Source: Syntrophomonas sp.
GTDB lineage: Bacteria > Bacillota > Syntrophomonadia > Syntrophomonadales > Syntrophomonadaceae
Assembly: GCA_016841425.1 (NCBI GenBank)
Contig: JAENZE010000003.1
Coordinates: 219,996 to 283,995, forward strand
DNA: 64,000 bases
Direction: 5' to 3'
Part shown: positions 8,370-16,846 of the stretch, piece after piece
How the letters are laid out: each line of letters starts with the position of its first letter
How positions within the stretch are numbered: position 1 is the stretch's first letter
Position numbers and translations under genes: made by a program
Notes under the pieces: model-generated
Told to the model about the DNA's origin: nothing
What the model saw: the letters and a program-made list of their open reading frames with translations, nothing else
Databases searched by the model: none

Positions 8370-9617
8370 ATGGCAATAGTGAAACCATTTAGGGCGGTTC
8401 GGCCGGCAGCAGAATTAGTTGACAGAGTAGCGGCTCTTCCCTATGATGTTATGAGCAGCGATGAAGCCCGAGAGATGGTTAAGGGGAATCCGTATTCTTT
8501 TTTACATGTTGACAAAGCCGAGATTGATCTGGATACAACTATAGATCTTTATGACCGCAGGGTTTATGAAAAAGCACGGGATAACCTTAAGCTAATGATT
8601 GATCAGGGTGTGTTTATTAAAGAAAGCCGGGATTGTCTCTACATTTATCGGCAGAAGATGGGGGACCGATATCAGACCGGAGTGGTAGGCTGTACCTCGA
8701 TTGATGAGTATATGGATAACTTGATTAAAAAACACGAATTAACCAGGGCCGACAAGGAACAGGACCGCATCAAGCATGTTGATTACTGTGATGCCAATAC
8801 CGGTCCCATTTTTCTAACTTATCGGGCTCAGAGTGAAATAGATGAGGTTATCAATACCTGGATGGATAGTCATAGTCCAGTTTATGATTTTGCGTCTGAC
8901 GATAATATCGGTCATACCATCTGGGTCATCGATGATGAGAAGGTGATAAGGAGGCTGACAGGCTTGTTCAGCAAAGTTGAATGTCTGTATATAGCTGATG
9001 GACACCACCGTTCTGCTTCAGCCGTAAGAGTAGGGCAAATGAGAAGAACGGAATACCCCGATTATAATGGAGAGGAAGAATTTAATTATTTTCTATCCGT
9101 AATATTTCCCGATAACCAGCTGCACATCATGGACTATAATCGGGTGGTAAAAGATTTAAACGGCTTGCCAAGAGAAGAATTCATGCAAATGCTGAGCTTG
9201 AATTTTGATATAGAACCATATATCGGGGCAGGACCTTATGAACCGGAGGCCCAGCGGACTTTCGGTATGTTCCTGGATGGACGATGGTATATTCTCAGAG
9301 CTAAAGCAGGCACTTATGATGAAAGTGATCCAGTTAAAAGATTGGATGTATCAATACTGCAGTATAATCTGCTGGGACCTATCCTGGGCATCGAAGACCC
9401 CCGGATAGATAAAAGAATTGACTTTGTGGGGGGCATACGGGGATTAAAAGAACTGGAAAGAAGAGTGGAAGAGGGTATGAAAGTAGCCTTTTCTATGCAC
9501 CCAACTACCGTGAAGGACCTGATGGATATAGCTGATGCTGATAAAATTATGCCGCCCAAATCTACCTGGTTTGAACCCAAATTAAGAAGCGGCATATTTG
9601 TTCACCAGCTGAAATAA
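8370..9617 (+). CDS. DUF1015 family protein
   Basis: This 415-residue cytosolic protein belongs to the DUF1015 (SpoIIIJ-unrelated, HTH-annotated) family, whose biochemical role is not settled. Family hallmarks visible are the N-terminal VKPFRAVRPAAELVDRVAALPYDV, the NPYSFLHVDKAE segment, the central LYIADGHHRSASA motif with paired histidines, and the conserved C-terminal NLLGPILGI and FEPKLRSG. The length matches the family. The GGAGGGTATATT ribosome-binding site supports the ATG. It follows the class V aminotransferase by 141 bp and is probably cotranscribed, which fits the usual association of DUF1015 with serine metabolism genes. Confidence 0.87.
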   Translation: MAIVKPFRAVRPAAELVDRVAALPYDVMSSDEAREMVKGNPYSFLHVDKAEIDLDTTIDLYDRRVYEKARDNLKLMIDQGVFIKESRDCLYIYRQKMGDRYQTGVVGCTSIDEYMDNLIKKHELTRADKEQDRIKHVDYCDANTGPIFLTYRAQSEIDEVINTWMDSHSPVYDFASDDNIGHTIWVIDDEKVIRRLTGLFSKVECLYIADGHHRSASAVRVGQMRRTEYPDYNGEEEFNYFLSVIFPDNQLHIMDYNRVVKDLNGLPREEFMQMLSLNFDIEPYIGAGPYEPEAQRTFGMFLDGRWYILRAKAGTYDESDPVKRLDVSILQYNLLGPILGIEDPRIDKRIDFVGGIRGLKELERRVEEGMKVAFSMHPTTVKDLMDIADADKIMPPKSTWFEPKLRSGIFVHQLK

Positions 9618-9737
9618 ATTTGTATTAGTATAAATATGGGTTAGAATACTAATACAGGGGGTCAGACTTAACCTGCCAGAAGGTCGAGCGAGGAAAGGTA
9701 AGCCTTTTACCCCCACCTATTAAGGGGAGGCGGTAGG

Positions 9738-10019
9738 ATGTTCAAATTTGATAAAAGCAAACTGGAGCAGAAGGCCAGCAAAATTGTTCAAAAATCCGGT
9801 GATATGGTCGAAAGCGGGAAAATAAAGCTGAATATTACTAACCTGGAAAAAGAGATCAATTCGCTTAAATCCGAATTGGGCAATACTCTTTACAATGCCT
9901 TTAAAGCAGGTAACAACGCTGAATCAGAATTGACTGCCATATGCAACAAGATCGATGAAAAGTATCAGGAAATAGATGTATTACAGAAGCAGTTAGAGGA
10001 ATTAAAGACCAAAGAGTAA
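9738..10019 (+). CDS. Small coiled-coil protein, paralogue of 3802-4086
   Basis: This 93-residue, highly charged, helical protein has no signal peptide. It is clearly a paralogue of the protein at 3802-4086: shared MFK start, a KSG-x-M-V-E-SGKIKLNITNLE block, LKSELGNTLYNAFKAG, one Cys in the second helix (AICNKIDE) and a charged C-terminus. The ATG is preceded by AGGGGAGGCGGTAGG. A strong terminator follows at 10064-10097, so it is monocistronic like its paralogue. Function is unknown. Confidence 0.75.
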   Translation: MFKFDKSKLEQKASKIVQKSGDMVESGKIKLNITNLEKEINSLKSELGNTLYNAFKAGNNAESELTAICNKIDEKYQEIDVLQKQLEELKTKE

Positions 10020-10063
10020 AGATAGTGTGCTTGGCAGCAGATTACAAGAGAATAGGAAAGCCA

Positions 10064-10097
10064 TTTTAAGCAGCTATACGCTGCTTAAAACTTTTTG
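10064..10097 (+). terminator. Intrinsic terminator
   Basis: An 11-bp perfect stem (TTTTAAGCAGC at 10064-10074, GCTGCTTAAAA at 10080-10090) with a 5-nt loop is followed by CTTTTTG. It terminates the coiled-coil gene. Confidence 0.88.
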
Positions 10098-10219
10098 AGG
10101 AAAACATGGCGCTTGATAGATAGAGGGGCAAATGCTAAATTTGTTATGTAATAACATGAATTAAAGAACTATTGCCAGCGGTATCAATAGTAAATTAAGG
10201 TTGATAACGGGAGTTTTAT

Positions 10220-11023
10220 ATGACCATAGAAAAGAAACTCGAACTGCTTCGGGAAGAAATTCGAACCGCAGGGAAAATAATACTAGCTTTTTCCGGGGGA
10301 GTGGACAGTACCCTGCTGGCCTATCTGGGGCAGGAAGAACTGGGCGGAAATTTCCAGGCTGTTACTGTAGACAATGGAATGCAGAGCAGATATGACCTGA
10401 ATAATGCCTGCCAAATTGCAGCCTGCCTGGGGATAAGTCATAGGATAGTGGAAGTTGACTCCTTACAGCATGAAGAAGTGAGAGGCAACACTCTAAGACG
10501 CTGCTACTTCTGTAAAAAGAAACTGCTGGAAAATTTGCTAATGTTGGCGGCAGAAGAGGGCTGCCAGGTGCTGGAAGGTTCTCATGTTGAAGATACCAAG
10601 CAACATCGGCCGGGGCAGCAGGCCATATTGGAGCTGGGTATCATAAGTCCCCTGCAGAGAGTCGCTTTGAACAAGAGTGAAATCAGGCAGCTGGCCCGTG
10701 ACCTGGGAATGCCTAACTGGAATGCAGCAGCGACACCCTGTCTGGCTACCCGCTTTCCTTATGGAGAAACCCTTACTGCAAGTCTTCTGAGGCGGGTCGA
10801 GGTAGCAGAAGAAATAATCAGACAGGCCGGATTCCAGCAATTCCGGGTTCGTTCCCACCGGAATCTGGCCAGGATTGAGGTGGGGCCAGCGGAACGGGTG
10901 CGGTTTTTTAATACGGACTTCATGGATGAAATTGATCAGGCATTGCGCAGGATAGGTTTTATTCATGTCAGCCTGGATCTGTGCGGATATCGAATGGGCA
11001 GCATGGATAATGGGATAAGATAG
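10220..11023 (+). CDS. larE: Nickel-pincer cofactor sulfur transferase LarE
   Basis: LarE converts the two carboxylates of pyridinium 3,5-biscarboxylate mononucleotide to thiocarboxylates during synthesis of the nickel-pincer nucleotide, the cofactor of lactate racemase and related LarA enzymes. The 267-residue protein has the PP-loop ATPase motif SGGVDS at residues 25-30. The cysteine corresponding to the sacrificial Cys176 of Lactobacillus plantarum LarE is Cys174, in PCLATR. Two further cysteines, Cys95 and Cys98 in RRCYFCKKK, give a three-cysteine set like that reported for the Fe-S cluster LarE proteins, so this may be a catalytic rather than a single-turnover sulfur donor (inference). 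It is first in a larE-larB-larC operon, with larB 10 bp downstream. Confidence 0.9.
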   Translation: MTIEKKLELLREEIRTAGKIILAFSGGVDSTLLAYLGQEELGGNFQAVTVDNGMQSRYDLNNACQIAACLGISHRIVEVDSLQHEEVRGNTLRRCYFCKKKLLENLLMLAAEEGCQVLEGSHVEDTKQHRPGQQAILELGIISPLQRVALNKSEIRQLARDLGMPNWNAAATPCLATRFPYGETLTASLLRRVEVAEEIIRQAGFQQFRVRSHRNLARIEVGPAERVRFFNTDFMDEIDQALRRIGFIHVSLDLCGYRMGSMDNGIR

Positions 11024-11033
11024 GAGGATAAAT

Positions 11034-11816
11034 GTGGAAAAAGATGAGCTGCGTAACATACTGAAAAATATCCAGGATGGGAAAATTGATCCAGACACTG
11101 CCATGATGCGGCTTCAGAATCTGCCTTTTGAGAATCTGGGCTATGCCCGGGTTGATCATCATCGAAACCTGCGTACAGGGTATCCGGAGGTCATATACTG
11201 TACTGGCAAAGAGCTTGAACAAGTGACTGGAATCGCCTCTGCTATCTTGTCTCAGGGCAGCAATCTCTTGGCTACCAGGGCCAACCCTGAAATTTTTGAA
11301 GCAATAAAAAAGATTCATTCGGCGGCTGTCTATCATCAACTGGCTCGGCTGGTTGTAGTAGAACAGCAGCAGATCAAGCAAATCACTGGCACCATTCTAG
11401 TTATCACCGCTGGTACTTCAGACCTTCCTGTAGCAGAAGAAGCGGCAGTCGTTTCTGAAACATTCGGTAATCAGGTAGAGCGTCTTTATGATGTAGGCGT
11501 GGCAGGGATTCATCGATTGCTGGCTGGTATGGAATCATTGAAAAAAGCCCGGGTCATCATAGCTGTGGCTGGTATGGAGGGAGCTCTGGCCAGCGTAGTT
11601 GGTGGTCTGGTGGATAAGCCGGTTATAGCAGTACCCACCAGCACTGGTTATGGGGCCAGCTTTGGAGGCCTGGCAGCCTTGCTGGCTATGTTGAACAGCT
11701 GTGCATCTGGGGTAAGTGTAGTGAATATCGATAATGGTTTTGGGGCCGGCTGCCTGGCCAGCATTATTAACCGTCAGGTAGACCAGGCATTACACAGTAA
11801 TATAGAGCAGGGGTAA
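11034..11816 (+). CDS. larB: Pyridinium biscarboxylate synthase LarB
   Basis: LarB carboxylates nicotinic acid adenine dinucleotide and hydrolyses it to the biscarboxylate mononucleotide, the first step of nickel-pincer cofactor synthesis. The 260-residue protein has a family-specific N-terminal region of about 115 residues (with LGYARVDHHRNLRTGYPEVIYC) followed by a PurE-like carboxylase domain: TAGTSDLPVAEEA, GVAGIHRL, VAGMEGALASVVGG, VPTSTGYGASFGG. The start is GTG behind TAGGAGGATAAAT. It is 10 bp from larE and 25 bp from larC, so the three genes are almost surely one transcript. Confidence 0.93.
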   Translation: MEKDELRNILKNIQDGKIDPDTAMMRLQNLPFENLGYARVDHHRNLRTGYPEVIYCTGKELEQVTGIASAILSQGSNLLATRANPEIFEAIKKIHSAAVYHQLARLVVVEQQQIKQITGTILVITAGTSDLPVAEEAAVVSETFGNQVERLYDVGVAGIHRLLAGMESLKKARVIIAVAGMEGALASVVGGLVDKPVIAVPTSTGYGASFGGLAALLAMLNSCASGVSVVNIDNGFGAGCLASIINRQVDQALHSNIEQG

Positions 11817-11841
11817 TATGGAGTAGGTGAGGAGATAAATT

Positions 11842-13065
11842 ATGGATAAGGTACTTTATTTCGACTGTTTTGCAGGAATTAGCGGTGATATGATTGTAGG
11901 CGCCCTCCTTGATCTGGGAGCTAGAGAGGAGTTTTTGTATCAGCAGTTAAGAGAGCTTAATCTGCCAGGATACAGTTTGCGTATTGAAAAAAACCACAAA
12001 TTGGGTGTCTGGGGAATAGACTTTGGTGTATTGCTGGAGGAAAGCGGCTCTCATCACGAACATCATCACTCACACCGGGGTCTCTCTGATATAATTTCCA
12101 TCATAGGAGATAGTGCACTGTCGGAAAATGTGAAATCACGATGTCAGGATATATTCAAACATCTTGCCGAGGCAGAAGCTCGAATTCACGGTATTACACC
12201 GAACGAAGTCCATTTTCACGAGGTCGGAGCCATAGATTCTATTGTGGATGTAACAGCATCCTTAATCTGTATGGAGGATCTCAATATTAATAAGGTGTAC
12301 TCCTCCCCCCTGCACATGGGAGAAGGCTTCGTGAACTGTTCTCACGGCTTGCTTCCCGTACCAGCCCCTGCCGTATTGGAAATACTCAAGGGGATACCGG
12401 TATATACAACGGGACTTCGGTCAGAACTGGTAACCCCGACCGGTGCGGCACTCATTTCTAATCTGGCCGAATATTTTGGGCCTTTTCCTGAGATGATAGT
12501 TGAGGCCGTAGGATACGGTCTGGGAGATAAGGACCTGGAAATTCCTAACCTGCTGAGAGTTATCCAGGCCAGACAGAACCACAGTCTGCAGCGTATTTGG
12601 ATGCTGGAATGTAATATTGACGATATGAATACCCAGTTGTATTCTTATCTATTTCCCCTGCTGATGGCAAGAGGAGCACTGGATGTCTACCTGACTCCAT
12701 TGATCATGAAAAAAAACCGACCGGGAAATTGTCTGACCATACTATGTGAGGAAGGCATTATTGATGAATTGGAGGAAATCCTGTGGCAAGAGACCACCAC
12801 TCTGGGTGTGCGCAGGCTGCAGGTACAGCGCCGCATATTGGAGCGCAAGCTGATTTCCGTGCCTACCTTGTGGGGGCCGGTTACCGTTAAAATAGCTTAT
12901 CACAATGGGTTGCTGCTCAAATTTGCTCCTGAATACGAGGATTTGAGCCGTATAGCCGGGGAGGTGGGTATGCCTTTGCAGGATCTCCAGGCTAAGGTAC
13001 AGCAAACCGCTGCGAAATGGCTGGAGGAGCAAGGATTGCTTAAATCTGTACATGGCAAGATATGA
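11842..13065 (+). CDS. larC: Nickel insertion protein LarC, single uninterrupted ORF
   Basis: LarC is the CTP-dependent cyclometallase that inserts nickel into the thiolated pincer ligand. The 407-residue product opens with YFDCFAGISGDMIVGALLDLG. It has a histidine-rich stretch (SHHEHHHSHR, about residues 71-80) typical of nickel binding, HFHEVGAIDSI, the LVTPTGAAL loop, and the C-terminal ECNIDDMNTQLY domain. In L. plantarum larC is split into larC1/larC2 and joined by programmed frameshifting; here both halves are in one frame. The operon contains no larA, so the client enzyme must be encoded elsewhere. Confidence 0.93.
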   Translation: MDKVLYFDCFAGISGDMIVGALLDLGAREEFLYQQLRELNLPGYSLRIEKNHKLGVWGIDFGVLLEESGSHHEHHHSHRGLSDIISIIGDSALSENVKSRCQDIFKHLAEAEARIHGITPNEVHFHEVGAIDSIVDVTASLICMEDLNINKVYSSPLHMGEGFVNCSHGLLPVPAPAVLEILKGIPVYTTGLRSELVTPTGAALISNLAEYFGPFPEMIVEAVGYGLGDKDLEIPNLLRVIQARQNHSLQRIWMLECNIDDMNTQLYSYLFPLLMARGALDVYLTPLIMKKNRPGNCLTILCEEGIIDELEEILWQETTTLGVRRLQVQRRILERKLISVPTLWGPVTVKIAYHNGLLLKFAPEYEDLSRIAGEVGMPLQDLQAKVQQTAAKWLEEQGLLKSVHGKI

Positions 13066-13427
13066 AGAGGTCAGCATTATATGTATTCCACGTTATTTTT
13101 TTACAATATCACATAATTAGGGCAGTATTTATCCCATATTTATAGCCTAAAGTAATAACATACAAAGTAAATATATGCTGTTGCATTTTAGGAGGTGGGA
13201 AAACCAAGAACATGAATTATTGTTCGGTAGGGATATAGATGTTATTATCCCTGGAGCTGCAGACGATCCTGACCCGGCAAGCTTCTTTCCCCAGATATCT
13301 TTAGTCGGGAAATAAAAGGGCTGTAGTACATTTATCGAACAATACAAATTTGATAAAATATAATTCAGATACCCTTCCTCTTATACTAAGTTAAGCTAGA
13401 GCATTAAACAAACCAGGAGGACAGATA
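13066..13427. other. Intergenic region with a possible 46-codon ORF
   Basis: The gap between larC and the two-component pair holds no clear gene. One plus-strand frame, 13175-13315, could encode 46 residues with a protein-like C-terminus (GRDIDVIIPGAADDPDPASF), but its ATG has no convincing ribosome-binding site and it may be a remnant. The response regulator promoter should lie near the right end. Confidence 0.3.
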
Positions 13428-14099
13428 ATGTCTTACAAAATCTACCTGGTAGAAGACGAAGAAAACCTGAACGAACTCTTATCCTCTTATCTCTCCAAAG
13501 AGGGCTGGCATGTCCAGCCCTTTTTGTGTGGAGAAAAGGCTATGCAGGCTGTTGCTGAGCGACCCGATTTATGGATATTGGATATTATGCTCCCCGACAT
13601 TGACGGATACAGACTACTTCAGTATATAAAGGCCAATGATCCTTCTATCCCGGTTATCTACATATCCGCCCGGGATGCTGAACTGGATCGGGTTTTGGGT
13701 TTAGAAATGGGAAGTGACGATTATCTTCCCAAGCCATTTTTGCCGCGAGAACTGGTAATAAGGACTCGTAAACTATTGGAGAGAGTCTATGGTGAACAGC
13801 ATGATGAAAGTAGCCTGATTAAGGTTCATCCTTATTTAATAGATGAAAGAAGACGTAAATTAACCCAGGACGGTCAGGAAATTGATCTGACATCTAAGGA
13901 ATTTGATTTAATGGTCATACTGGCCAGAAATCAGGGACTGGCATTTTCCCGCGAGCAGGTTTTGGATCATGTCTGGGGCCAGGATTACGTGGGTTCTGAC
14001 CGGGTGGTGGATGACCTGGTTAGAAGACTGCGCAAGAAACTCCCGGAGTTTAGAGTAGAGACTATATACGGTTATGGCTACCGACTGGTGAAATCATGA
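13428..14099 (+). CDS. OmpR/PhoB-family response regulator
   Basis: This 223-residue transcription factor has an N-terminal receiver domain and a C-terminal winged helix. The receiver shows the acidic pair in VEDEENLN, the phosphoacceptor Asp in LWILDIMLPDIDG, the Ser of IYISARD and the Lys of DDYLPKPF. The effector domain contains IDLTSKEFDLMVIL and a C-terminal YGYGYRLV. It overlaps the following kinase gene by 4 bp (ATGA), indicating translational coupling and a cognate pair. The ribosome-binding site AGGAGG lies just before the ATG. The regulon is unknown. Confidence 0.93.
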   Translation: MSYKIYLVEDEENLNELLSSYLSKEGWHVQPFLCGEKAMQAVAERPDLWILDIMLPDIDGYRLLQYIKANDPSIPVIYISARDAELDRVLGLEMGSDDYLPKPFLPRELVIRTRKLLERVYGEQHDESSLIKVHPYLIDERRRKLTQDGQEIDLTSKEFDLMVILARNQGLAFSREQVLDHVWGQDYVGSDRVVDDLVRRLRKKLPEFRVETIYGYGYRLVKS

Positions 14100-15457
14100 A
14101 AAATAGTCCTCTGGCGTTACAAATATGGATGATTTTTGTGATCATTACTATTGGCATTTCAACCTTGTTCATGCTGCTGGTTCCCTGGGCATTAAGAGAT
14201 TTTTTCACCCAGCAAAGCTATATCACTATAAGAGAAGCTCAGTCTATATACCTTTCCAATGGTAAGACGCTTACCGATATACATGATATAGCTGAATGGG
14301 ATCAAATAAGTCAACAGTACCAGACGGTTAAACATATTGTCTTTTTAGAAGATGGGGAGGTAATAGCAGGTTCCACTTCACTTCTGATATTCAACAATTT
14401 TGATTTTATTATGCAGGAATCACGTGAGCAACAGATAGCGGCTCAGCAGTACTCCCGGGATATCAACGGGGAAAAAATGTATTATATTATTCGCAAGGGG
14501 GAACTGGCCAATGTTCCCGTGTACCTATTTTCATACACCTGGGAATCCTATCAGAATGATCTGGTGGAAAACCTTTTCAGCCAATTATTATGGTTGATCG
14601 CGATTATATTGCTCTTAAGCTGGATACCCTCATTCCTAATGTCCCGATATATAACCAAACCAATCATAAAAATGGAAAATCATGTGCGCAGTATTGCTAA
14701 CCGGGACTGGTATGAATCCATCGATGTGGACCGCGATGATGAAATAGGCAAATTGGGACAATCAATCGAAAGGATGAGACAGCGACTGGTCGAACAGGAA
14801 GATATGCAGCGTACTTTTTTGCAGCATATATCTCACGAATTAAAGACTCCAGTTATGGTTATTCGTAGTTATGCTCAGGCCATTGCCGATGGGATATTCC
14901 CTAAAGGCGGCCTGGAAGGGTCAATAGAAGTAATAGATAAAGAAGCCGCACGTATGGAAAAAAGGGTCAGGGATCTCTTGTACCTTACCAAGTTAGATTA
15001 TTTATTCAGTAAACGTTCATCCGATGACCTTATAGATATGGCAGAACTGGTTGAAAACATAGTGGAACTTTTACGATGGCAGCGTTTGGAGCTCAGCTGG
15101 CAGCTGGAAATGGAAGATATATCATTTAAAGGTGGTCAGGAACAGTGGCAGGTAGCTATTGAAAACCTGTTAGATAACCAGATCCGTTATGCAGAGTCTT
15201 TGATCAGTATAACAGTTAGTGAGCATTATATAAATAAACAGCCGTATATGTTTATTCGCATATTCAATGATGGTCCTGCGCTGGAAGCAGGTCTTATTGA
15301 TAAATTGTTTGAAGAGTATCAGCAGGGATATAAAGGTGAGTTTGGATTAGGTCTGGCCATTGTCAGGGAGATAGCTGTATACCATGGGGGTAAAATATGG
15401 GCCAGCAATGAAGAAGACGGAGTTGCTTTCTATCTGGATATACCCATACGTGAGTAG
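14096..15457 (+). CDS. Sensor histidine kinase
   Basis: This 453-residue membrane kinase is the partner of the upstream regulator. It has a transmembrane helix (about residues 10-30), an extracytoplasmic sensor of about 125 residues, a second helix (about 160-180), a HAMP linker (SRYITKPIIKMENHVRSI), the phosphoacceptor H-box (LQHISHELKTPVMVIRSYAQ), and a HATPase_c domain with N-box ENLLDNQIRYA and G-box FGLGLAIVREIAVYHGG. The stimulus cannot be read from the sensor sequence. A terminator follows at 15462-15498. Confidence 0.93.
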   Translation: MKNSPLALQIWMIFVIITIGISTLFMLLVPWALRDFFTQQSYITIREAQSIYLSNGKTLTDIHDIAEWDQISQQYQTVKHIVFLEDGEVIAGSTSLLIFNNFDFIMQESREQQIAAQQYSRDINGEKMYYIIRKGELANVPVYLFSYTWESYQNDLVENLFSQLLWLIAIILLLSWIPSFLMSRYITKPIIKMENHVRSIANRDWYESIDVDRDDEIGKLGQSIERMRQRLVEQEDMQRTFLQHISHELKTPVMVIRSYAQAIADGIFPKGGLEGSIEVIDKEAARMEKRVRDLLYLTKLDYLFSKRSSDDLIDMAELVENIVELLRWQRLELSWQLEMEDISFKGGQEQWQVAIENLLDNQIRYAESLISITVSEHYINKQPYMFIRIFNDGPALEAGLIDKLFEEYQQGYKGEFGLGLAIVREIAVYHGGKIWASNEEDGVAFYLDIPIRE

Positions 15458-15461
15458 TGCA

Positions 15462-15498
15462 CAGGCTACGGGTACCCGTTCCCGGGCCTGCTTTTTGT
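15462..15498 (+). terminator. Intrinsic terminator after sensor kinase
   Basis: CAGGC (15462-15466) pairs with GCCTG (15486-15490) around the inner palindrome ACGGGTACCCGT (15468-15479). CTTTTTGTTT follows. A degenerate REP-like core (GGAACCTGTCCCC) lies just beyond, at about 15516-15528. Confidence 0.7.
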
Positions 15499-16001
15499 TT
15501 AATAGGGTGGTCCAAGGAACCTGTCCCCGAGGCCTGTGTACATATGTGTGTATAATTTGTTCCATTGTGATACAAATGGACAACTAGATGATACACTTAT
15601 ATTTCTTAGGTAATGTCAAAAGACCTTTAAATCAGGAGTTTGGGTTAATGCCCCATGTTCACCTGAGGTTGGCAAGAAAATTGCATCTGGAATCATTAGG
15701 GGAAATAGTATGGGATTATTTTTTATCGAACATATAATTTTTTGCCACTATGTTAATTCCAATTAACAACAGTCGGATTTCTGACGCTTTAAGCGAAGTT
15801 ATGTCAACAAATGGTCATAAAGTGAAAGGATTCACTTTCGGATTAACTTTATGGGTATTTCGGGTTCGCAGGACATCATTGGTTCCCAAGCAGCCTTTAA
15901 GTCTGATAGGATGTTCCAGAATTGAATCGATTTTTCAGAATTGACTGCGCGTGTGAGCTGACCATTAGCGGAAAATTGGCAATATGTAAAACATTATGAA
16001 C
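15499..16001. other. Long gap upstream of the sigma-54 promoter
   Basis: No gene here is supported. A 64-codon frame at 15750-15944 has no ribosome-binding site or recognisable sequence. The notable item is the inverted repeat listed at 15819-15838. Confidence 0.4.
15819..15838. promoter_or_regulatory. Inverted repeat, candidate enhancer for the sigma-54 promoter
   Basis: AAAGTGAA and TTCACTTT form perfect 8-bp arms separated by AGGA. The site is about 165 bp upstream of the -24 element, a normal distance for activators of sigma-54 promoters. The function is inferred from spacing and symmetry only. Confidence 0.45.
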
Positions 16002-16017
16002 TGGCATGATATTTGCA
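16002..16017 (+). promoter_or_regulatory. Sigma-54 (-24/-12) promoter
   Basis: TGGCATGATATTTGCA matches the RpoN consensus TGGCAYG-N4-TTGCW at every defined position, with the GG and GC dinucleotides at the required spacing. It lies 36 bp before the start codon of the 127-residue protein. Confidence 0.8.
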
Positions 16018-16052
16018 ACAATAATAAATAAATATGACAGGGGGGGGAGAAT

Positions 16053-16436
16053 ATGATTCCTATTAGAATAGCAGAGCCTAATGTTTTAATCGTATCAGGG
16101 CGCAATAAACGCATAAGCCGTAATGTAGGAAGACATTACACCAACCTGGGTGCCATTGTGATGATTGTAGATATTAATTTGCAGCAAAATAGGCTGATCA
16201 TTGAAAATCTCAACGAAAAAGGCGTTAAATATGCATCAATTACCAGGGAAGTAAGCGATGAAAATGAAGCCCGGGAAGTGCTGCATAACTATCTGGATGA
16301 CTGCACCAAATTCTCGGTGGTGTTTAATTTAGCTGGAGAGGAAAGTGCTGCTGCGAGCCGACTCATAGATATGCTGGACCCGGAAGGCGGTGTCCTGTAC
16401 ACAGATGTAATGGGCTGTTGCAACAAATGTCCCTAA
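16053..16436 (+). CDS. Short Rossmann-like (SDR N-terminal) protein
   Basis: This 127-residue protein reads like the first half of a short-chain dehydrogenase: a beta strand (NVLIVSGRNKRISRNVGRHYTNLGA), an acidic residue at the end of strand 2 (VDINLQQNR), and FNLAGEESA where SDRs have NNAG. The SDR catalytic Tyr-x-x-x-Lys half is absent, and the protein ends in a cysteine-rich tail, GCCNKCP. The ATG has a very strong ribosome-binding site (AGGGGGGGGAGAAT), and a sigma-54 promoter lies directly upstream, so expression is probably controlled by an enhancer-binding activator. It converges with the minus-strand operon 5 bp away, so there is no room for a longer remnant. Function unknown; possibly a nucleotide- or metal-sensing fragment. 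Confidence 0.65.
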   Translation: MIPIRIAEPNVLIVSGRNKRISRNVGRHYTNLGAIVMIVDINLQQNRLIIENLNEKGVKYASITREVSDENEAREVLHNYLDDCTKFSVVFNLAGEESAAASRLIDMLDPEGGVLYTDVMGCCNKCP

Positions 16437-16441
16437 AAAGT

Positions 16442-16846
16442 CTACCTGGGTCCGAAAACCTTACCTTTATTGCTCAAAGCCTTAACTCTGTCAACAATAA
16501 AAGATGATAGGCGTTCGTGCTTTCTCCAGCGGGAATATGTACGAGCAGGATCCAGGCCGTATTCTGAAATAATGTACTTTAACGTGGTGGTATCCATATT
16601 CTGTAAAGAAGCCAGCAATCCTACACCCCCCTTTTCATAATAGGTTTTAAACGGATCAAAGCCTTCAGGAATTGAAGGCTTTTGGGTTTTTCTGATCCGG
16701 GAGCCCTGGTCCTTTAGCTCGTTAGAGTTTAGGTATTCTATGAGGGGAGCCGACAAACGTTTGGCCAGGGCTTTGTTAGTCTCTAATTCAGAAGCTAGCA
16801 GTCTCAAAAATTCTGATATATAAGGAGTAGGATCAAGCTTGGACAT
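16442..16846 (-). CDS. ParA-partner protein with SAP-like C-terminus
   Basis: This 134-residue protein is encoded 3' of, and overlapping by 14 bp, the ParA gene on the same strand, so the two are translationally coupled. It is not a recognisable ParB: there is no ParB/Srx motif or HTH. The C-terminal half, with DTTTLKYIISEYGLDP, RWRKHERLSSFIVDRV, resembles the helix-turn-helix layout of SAP-type nucleic-acid-binding modules found at the end of several uncharacterised proteins. By position it is the best candidate for the partner or cargo adaptor of this ParA. Function unassigned. Confidence 0.6.
   Translation of the reverse strand: MSKLDPTPYISEFLRLLASELETNKALAKRLSAPLIEYLNSNELKDQGSRIRKTQKPSIPEGFDPFKTYYEKGGVGLLASLQNMDTTTLKYIISEYGLDPARTYSRWRKHERLSSFIVDRVKALSNKGKVFGPR

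Noticed and set aside
15750..15944. 64-codon plus-strand ORF upstream of the sigma-54 promoter
   Set aside because: No ribosome-binding site, no recognisable motif, and it overlaps the candidate enhancer palindrome.
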